From an uncultured Oscillospiraceae bacterium (GTDB lineage: Bacteria; Bacillota; Clostridia; Oscillospirales; Acutalibacteraceae), in the NCBI GenBank assembly GCA_900552605.1, contig USAR01000039.1, positions 1 to 10,193 on the forward strand: 10,193 nt of DNA, read 5' to 3'. Under the pieces are notes generated by a model. It was not told where the DNA came from and ran no database searches. It saw nothing but the letters and a program-made list of their open reading frames with translations. Positions 7,714 through 10,193 of this stretch are shown piece after piece (position 1 is the first letter of the stretch; each line of letters begins with the position of its first letter). A program made the position numbers and the translations under genes.

Positions 7714-8434
7714 CGAAACGCCTGTTTCTGTGGCGATATTCCGCAATTGCCTTTTCAAGATGCTTCGGTTTAAAATCGGGCCACAGTATATCGGAATACC
7801 AAAGCTCGGCATATGCCGACTGCCAGATAAGATAATTTGAAATCCTGTATTCACCGCTCGGTCGGATTATCATATCGGGGTCGGGCTGACCGCTTGTGTA
7901 AAGATTATCCGAAACAGTCTGCTCCGTGATATCGTCGGGTGAAAGCCTGCCGTTTTGCACGTCACGCGCGATCTTCTTAACAGCGGAAACGATCTCGTCC
8001 CTGCCGCCGTAGTTAAGCGCGATGTTGAGGTTCATTCCCGTTGCATTTGCCGATTCCTCTTCCGACTCGTGTATCAGCTTTATTATATCGGGCGCCAGCA
8101 CACCGATATCGCCGATAAACTTAACCCTTATGTTTTCGTCCTTGAAGTTTTTTGCGTCCTTAAGATAATCGCGCAAAAGCTCCATTATGTTGTCAACTTC
8201 CTCTTTCGGCCGTTTCCAATTCTCGGTTGAAAAGGCATACACCGTCATATATTTAAGACCGATTTTATTGCCGTACCTCGCAATTGCCTTGAACGTTGAA
8301 GCGCCTGCGGCGTGACCTGCCGAGCGCGGAAGACCGCGTCGCTTTGCCCACCTGCCGTTGCCGTCCATGATAATGGCAATATGCTGCGGCATAGGTCCCA
8401 ACTCCGCCGTTTCGTGTTTTTTGAAAAGCGACAT
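7703..8434 (-). CDS. uppS: isoprenyl transferase, undecaprenyl diphosphate synthase type
   Basis: Cytoplasmic cis-prenyltransferase that adds isopentenyl units to farnesyl diphosphate, giving the C55 carrier for peptidoglycan and other envelope polymers. The 243-residue protein carries the family motifs: HIAIIMDGNGRWAKRRG with catalytic D24, GH at 40-41, YAFSTENWKRP, and the C-terminal SGEYRISNYLIWQ ... WPDF block, ending in the typical RRFGGV. The frame extends to a TTG at 8473, but ATG 8434 has AAGGAG ten bases upstream and the resulting N-terminus (MSLFKK) is normal for the family. It is separated from frr by 110 bases containing competing hairpins. Its stop codon lies inside a terminator-like hairpin. 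Its substrates derive from the MEP pathway encoded by dxr and ispG in the same operon. Confidence 0.96.
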   Translation of the reverse strand: MSLFKKHETAELGPMPQHIAIIMDGNGRWAKRRGLPRSAGHAAGASTFKAIARYGNKIGLKYMTVYAFSTENWKRPKEEVDNIMELLRDYLKDAKNFKDENIRVKFIGDIGVLAPDIIKLIHESEEESANATGMNLNIALNYGGRDEIVSAVKKIARDVQNGRLSPDDITEQTVSDNLYTSGQPDPDMIIRPSGEYRISNYLIWQSAYAELWYSDILWPDFKPKHLEKAIAEYRHRNRRFGGV

Positions 8435-8444
8435 CAGCCGCACG

Positions 8445-8450
8445 CTCCTT
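8445..8450 (-). promoter_or_regulatory. ribosome binding site deciding the uppS start
   Basis: AAGGAG on the minus strand, ten bases before ATG 8434. It supports the 243-residue form over the longer TTG-started form. It lies only seven bases beyond the 3' arm of the frr-uppS alternative hairpin, so access to it could depend on RNA folding. Confidence 0.7.
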
Positions 8451-8457
8451 TTCGTTT

Positions 8458-8535
8458 GCCCTGTTTTCCGCAAAAGCCTATCTGCTTTTTAATCTCCAAC
8501 AGGGCTGCAAAAAACTTGTGTTTTTTTACAGCCCT
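8458..8535 (-). promoter_or_regulatory. frr-uppS spacer with two mutually exclusive hairpins
   Basis: In the minus-strand transcript, arm A AGGGCTG (8535-8529) pairs with arm B CAGCCCT (8507-8501), extended by an A/T-rich inner stem. The same arm B region, read as GCCCTGTT (8505-8498), is also perfectly complementary to AACAGGGC (8465-8458), which lies just upstream of the uppS ribosome binding site. Both pairings use 8501-8505, so they cannot form together. This is the layout of an attenuator or translational switch, but no ligand-binding domain is recognised and function is inference. Confidence 0.4.
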
Positions 8536-8540
8536 TTTTT
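8501..8540 (+). terminator. plus-strand intrinsic terminator-like hairpin at the 3' end of frr
   Basis: AGGGCTG (8501-8507) pairs with CAGCCCT (8529-8535). Inside it a run of six A pairs with T residues across one C/A mismatch and a short TTGT loop, and six T (8535-8540) follow the stem. The T tract is on the plus strand only, so as a terminator it would stop antisense transcription rather than the operon. No plus-strand gene is seen that it would serve. In the operon direction the hairpin lacks a T tail. Confidence 0.4.
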
Positions 8541-8544
8541 AATG

Positions 8545-9099
8545 TCAGATAGCCAAGATTTCCTTTTCTTTGTCGGCAGTCATCTTATCGATCTCCGCCA
8601 CAAATTTATCTGTGCTTTTTTGAATTTTCTTTTCGCCGTCCGCCTGCTCGTCTTCCGTTATCTCGTTTTTCTTTTTAAGAGCCTTTACACCGTCAATACC
8701 GTCGCGGCGGCAGTTACGCACGGCGATTTTTGCCTCCTCCGCAAGCTTTTTAACCTCTTTTGCAAGCTCGCGGCGACGCTCCTCGGTAAGCGGCGGGAAA
8801 TTAAGTCTTATAACATCGCCGTCGTTTTGCGGATTTATGCCGAGGTCTGACGATTGAATTGCTTTTTCAATTTCCTTTAAAGTTGTTTTGTCCCAAGGCT
8901 GAATCTGAAGTGTGCGCGGATCGGGTGTTGAAATTGCCGCCATTTGCTGAATAGGGGTAGGTGTGCCGTAATATTCCACCTGGATTTTATCAAGCACCGA
9001 GGCGTTTGCACGACCTGCGCGGATTGTTTTAAAGTTGCGGTCGAGCGACTCCAAGCACTTGTTCATACGCTCTTCCATTTTAGAAATAACCTGTTTCAT
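8545..9099 (-). CDS. frr: ribosome recycling factor
   Basis: With EF-G, this soluble protein splits the post-termination ribosome into subunits. The 184 residues match the normal family length of about 185. The two-domain tRNA-like fold is recognisable: helical domain I at both ends, with KTIRAGRANASVLDKI (24-39), and domain II around YYGTPTPIQQMAAIS to NDGDVIRLNFPPLTEERR. The conserved ribosome-contacting arginines are R128, R131 and R132 in VRNCRRD; Cys at 130 replaces the more usual hydrophobic residue. ATG 9099 has a strong ribosome binding site (GGAGGG, seven-base spacer) and lies 21 bases after the pyrH stop, so the two are clearly co-transcribed, as in most bacteria. No defects seen. 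Confidence 0.97.
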   Translation of the reverse strand: MKQVISKMEERMNKCLESLDRNFKTIRAGRANASVLDKIQVEYYGTPTPIQQMAAISTPDPRTLQIQPWDKTTLKEIEKAIQSSDLGINPQNDGDVIRLNFPPLTEERRRELAKEVKKLAEEAKIAVRNCRRDGIDGVKALKKKNEITEDEQADGEKKIQKSTDKFVAEIDKMTADKEKEILAI

Positions 9100-9120
9100 A
9101 ATATGTCCCTCCGTGAAGTT

Positions 9121-9825
9121 TTATTTTACGATTGTGCCGATATTCTCGCCCTTGACCGCGCGAACGATATTCTCGGGGTCGTTGAGGTTGAATACCAGAA
9201 TCGGAAGCTTGTTGTCCATACAAAGCGACGCCGCGGTGCTGTCCATAACGTGCAGCTCCTTGCTCAAAACGTCCATAAATGAAAGACTGTCGTACTTTTT
9301 GGCATCGGGGTTTGTTTTGGGGTCGCTGTCGTAAACGCCGTCAACATTTGTTGCTTTAAAGATTATATCGGCGTCGATCTCCGCCGCGCGAAGTGCCGCT
9401 CCCGTGTCTGTTGAAAAGAAGGGATTGCCCGTGCCGCAGCCGAAAATGACCACTCTGCCCTTTTCAAGATGGCGCACAGCCTTGTTGCGAATGTAGGGCT
9501 CGGCAATTTCACGCATTGCAATGCCGGTTTGCACCCTTACATTAAGACCTGCTTTTTCAAGTCCGTCGGCAAGTCCGAGCGAATTTATAACCGTTGCAAG
9601 CATTCCCATATGGTCAGCTCTTGTGCGGTCCATTTCGCCGCTTGAGCGACCGCGCCAAAAGTTGCCGCCGCCGACAACGATTGCCACCTGGGTGCCCATA
9701 TCCACAACCTTTTTAATGCTTTTGGCAATAGTCATAACGGTATCGAAATCAATGCCGGTTTTGCCGCCTCCGGCAAGCACCTCTCCGCTTAGCTTTAATA
9801 AAATTCGATTATAAACAGGTTTCAT
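9121..9825 (-). CDS. pyrH: UMP kinase (uridylate kinase)
   Basis: Cytoplasmic amino-acid-kinase-fold enzyme phosphorylating UMP to UDP with ATP; bacterial forms are hexamers typically activated by GTP and inhibited by UTP. The 234 residues are complete. Motifs seen are KLSGE (11-15), [11 protein letters not shown] (50-60), [14 protein letters not shown] (70-83), [17 protein letters not shown] (131-147, nucleotide and acceptor binding) and [13 protein letters not shown] (157-169). ATG 9825 has AAGGAG seven bases upstream. It is the first gene of the operon in view, behind its own near-consensus promoter and a structured leader. In many Bacillota pyrH follows rpsB-tsf; here the upstream neighbour is different, and it is followed by frr after 21 bases. 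Confidence 0.97.
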   Translation of the reverse strand: MKPVYNRILLKLSGEVLAGGGKTGIDFDTVMTIAKSIKKVVDMGTQVAIVVGGGNFWRGRSSGEMDRTRADHMGMLATVINSLGLADGLEKAGLNVRVQTGIAMREIAEPYIRNKAVRHLEKGRVVIFGCGTGNPFFSTDTGAALRAAEIDADIIFKATNVDGVYDSDPKTNPDAKKYDSLSFMDVLSKELHVMDSTAASLCMDNKLPILVFNLNDPENIVRAVKGENIGTIVK

Positions 9826-9846
9826 TTTCTTGCTCCTTTAAGACTG

Positions 9847-9915
9847 TCGGCAATGGCTTTTGCATTTTTAAATCAAGCTGTGCAAAGCCTTGATTTTCTG
9901 CTGTGGCAATGCCGA
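9847..9915 (-). promoter_or_regulatory. structured pyrH 5' leader with pseudoknot potential
   Basis: Between the predicted transcription start (near 9925) and the pyrH ribosome binding site the RNA has three overlapping pairings. Stem 1: AAATCAAG (9896-9889) with CTTGATTT (9877-9870), eight perfect pairs. Stem 2: GGCTTTGCA (9889-9881) with TGCAAAAGCC (9864-9855), nine pairs with one bulged base. The two interleave, so they form either an H-type pseudoknot joined by an A5 linker, or alternatives. An outer stem joins 9915-9905 to 9857-9847 with nine of eleven pairs and competes with the end of stem 2. No known riboswitch class is recognised. Confidence 0.4.
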
Positions 9916-9931
9916 TATTTTTATCACATCT

Positions 9932-9960
9932 ATTTTACCTTAAACCGCCCGATATGTCAA
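9932..9960 (-). promoter_or_regulatory. sigma-A type promoter of the pyrH operon
   Basis: On the minus strand, -35 TTGACA (9960-9955) matches consensus fully and -10 TAAAAT (9937-9932) differs from TATAAT by one base, with an ideal 17-base spacer. Transcription would begin near 9925, leaving a leader of about 100 bases before pyrH. The rest of the gene-free stretch between this promoter and the upstream stop (9961-10009) is A/T-rich, with no terminator-like hairpin that I can see. Confidence 0.85.
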
Positions 9961-10009
9961 CGCATTACTTTCAATTTATATGCCGTTTATTTTTGTTTTT
10001 TACTTTCAC

Positions 10010-10193
10010 TTATCTTCTATTTCGTTTTTTTCGTATCTTTCCGTGATATTCCCACCATGTTTTGTTTGAGGTACACCAGCGGATTACACTGTCCGGAAGG
10101 CTTTTGTATCGTTTTCCGAGGAAGTATCCCACATATTTGAATCCGCTTTGAAAGAATAACGTGACGAGCAGCCACGGCTTATGAATTTTGCAG
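10010..10193 (-). CDS. C-terminal end of an unidentified protein, possibly a family 2 glycosyltransferase (5' end beyond window)
   Basis: An open minus-strand frame enters from the right edge and gives 60 residues before TAA at 10012-10010. It starts HKPWLLVTLFF, continues FKYVGYFLGKRYKSLPDSVI, and ends in a strongly basic tail (KIRKKRNRR). A hydrophobic-aromatic segment followed by a GYxLGxxYKxLP-like stretch and a short basic tail recalls the C-termini of rhamnosyltransferase-like family 2 glycosyltransferases that act at the membrane; this is from memory of such proteins, not a search. It lies in the same direction as the operon but upstream of the pyrH promoter, with 50 bases between its stop and the -35 box, so it is probably a separate unit. 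Coding status is likely, family assignment tentative. Confidence 0.5.
   Translation of the reverse strand, partial: CKIHKPWLLVTLFFQSGFKYVGYFLGKRYKSLPDSVIRWCTSNKTWWEYHGKIRKKRNRR

Noticed and set aside
8435..8473. Longer uppS form starting at TTG 8473
   Set aside because: ATG 8434 has AAGGAG ten bases upstream and gives a normal-length protein; the TTG region belongs to the frr-uppS spacer.
9870..9896. The pyrH leader considered as a preQ1-type riboswitch because of its small H-type pseudoknot layout
   Set aside because: The conserved preQ1 sequence is not present and pyrH is not a queuosine gene; only the general layout is similar.
9853..10140. A 95-codon plus-strand frame over the pyrH promoter and leader
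   Set aside because: It runs antisense to the promoter, the leader and the upstream coding end, is rich in Phe/Tyr from A/T-rich DNA, and lacks a ribosome binding site.

Overview
The window is one strand of a bacterial housekeeping operon, all read on the minus strand (right to left). The order of transcription is pyrH, frr, uppS, cdsA, dxr, rseP, ispG, polC. This order, the PolC-type replicative polymerase, the single-PDZ RseP and the strong AAGGAG-type ribosome binding sites point to a Clostridia member of the Bacillota. An Oscillospiraceae/Ruminococcaceae-like gut organism is my guess; the sequence alone does not fix the genus.

Layout from right to left: the last 60 codons of an unrelated, probably glycosyltransferase-like gene (10010-10193); a 184-base gene-free stretch holding a near-consensus sigma-A promoter and a structured, roughly 100-base leader; pyrH (UMP kinase) and frr (ribosome recycling factor); a 110-base gap with two mutually exclusive hairpins; uppS, whose stop codon lies in the loop of a terminator-like hairpin; cdsA; dxr; rseP; ispG, which I start at a TTG 42 bases inside the longest open frame; and polC, which runs off the left edge.

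The genes share the theme of growth. Dxr and IspG are steps of the MEP isoprenoid pathway, and UppS turns its products into the C55 lipid carrier for cell wall synthesis. CdsA makes CDP-diacylglycerol for phospholipids. RseP is a membrane protease. PyrH feeds pyrimidine nucleotides. Frr recycles ribosomes and PolC replicates the chromosome.

The most notable observation is in PolC. The reading frame is uninterrupted over 1123 codons, yet the DnaQ-like 3'-5' exonuclease domain normally inserted inside the PHP domain is absent, and PHP passes straight from its first half to its second. The PHP metal-ligand positions and the three polymerase aspartates all remain. Secondary points of interest are the pseudoknot-capable pyrH leader, the switch-like frr-uppS spacer, and the uppS-overlapping terminator. 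I see no mobile element, CRISPR array, tRNA or rRNA.
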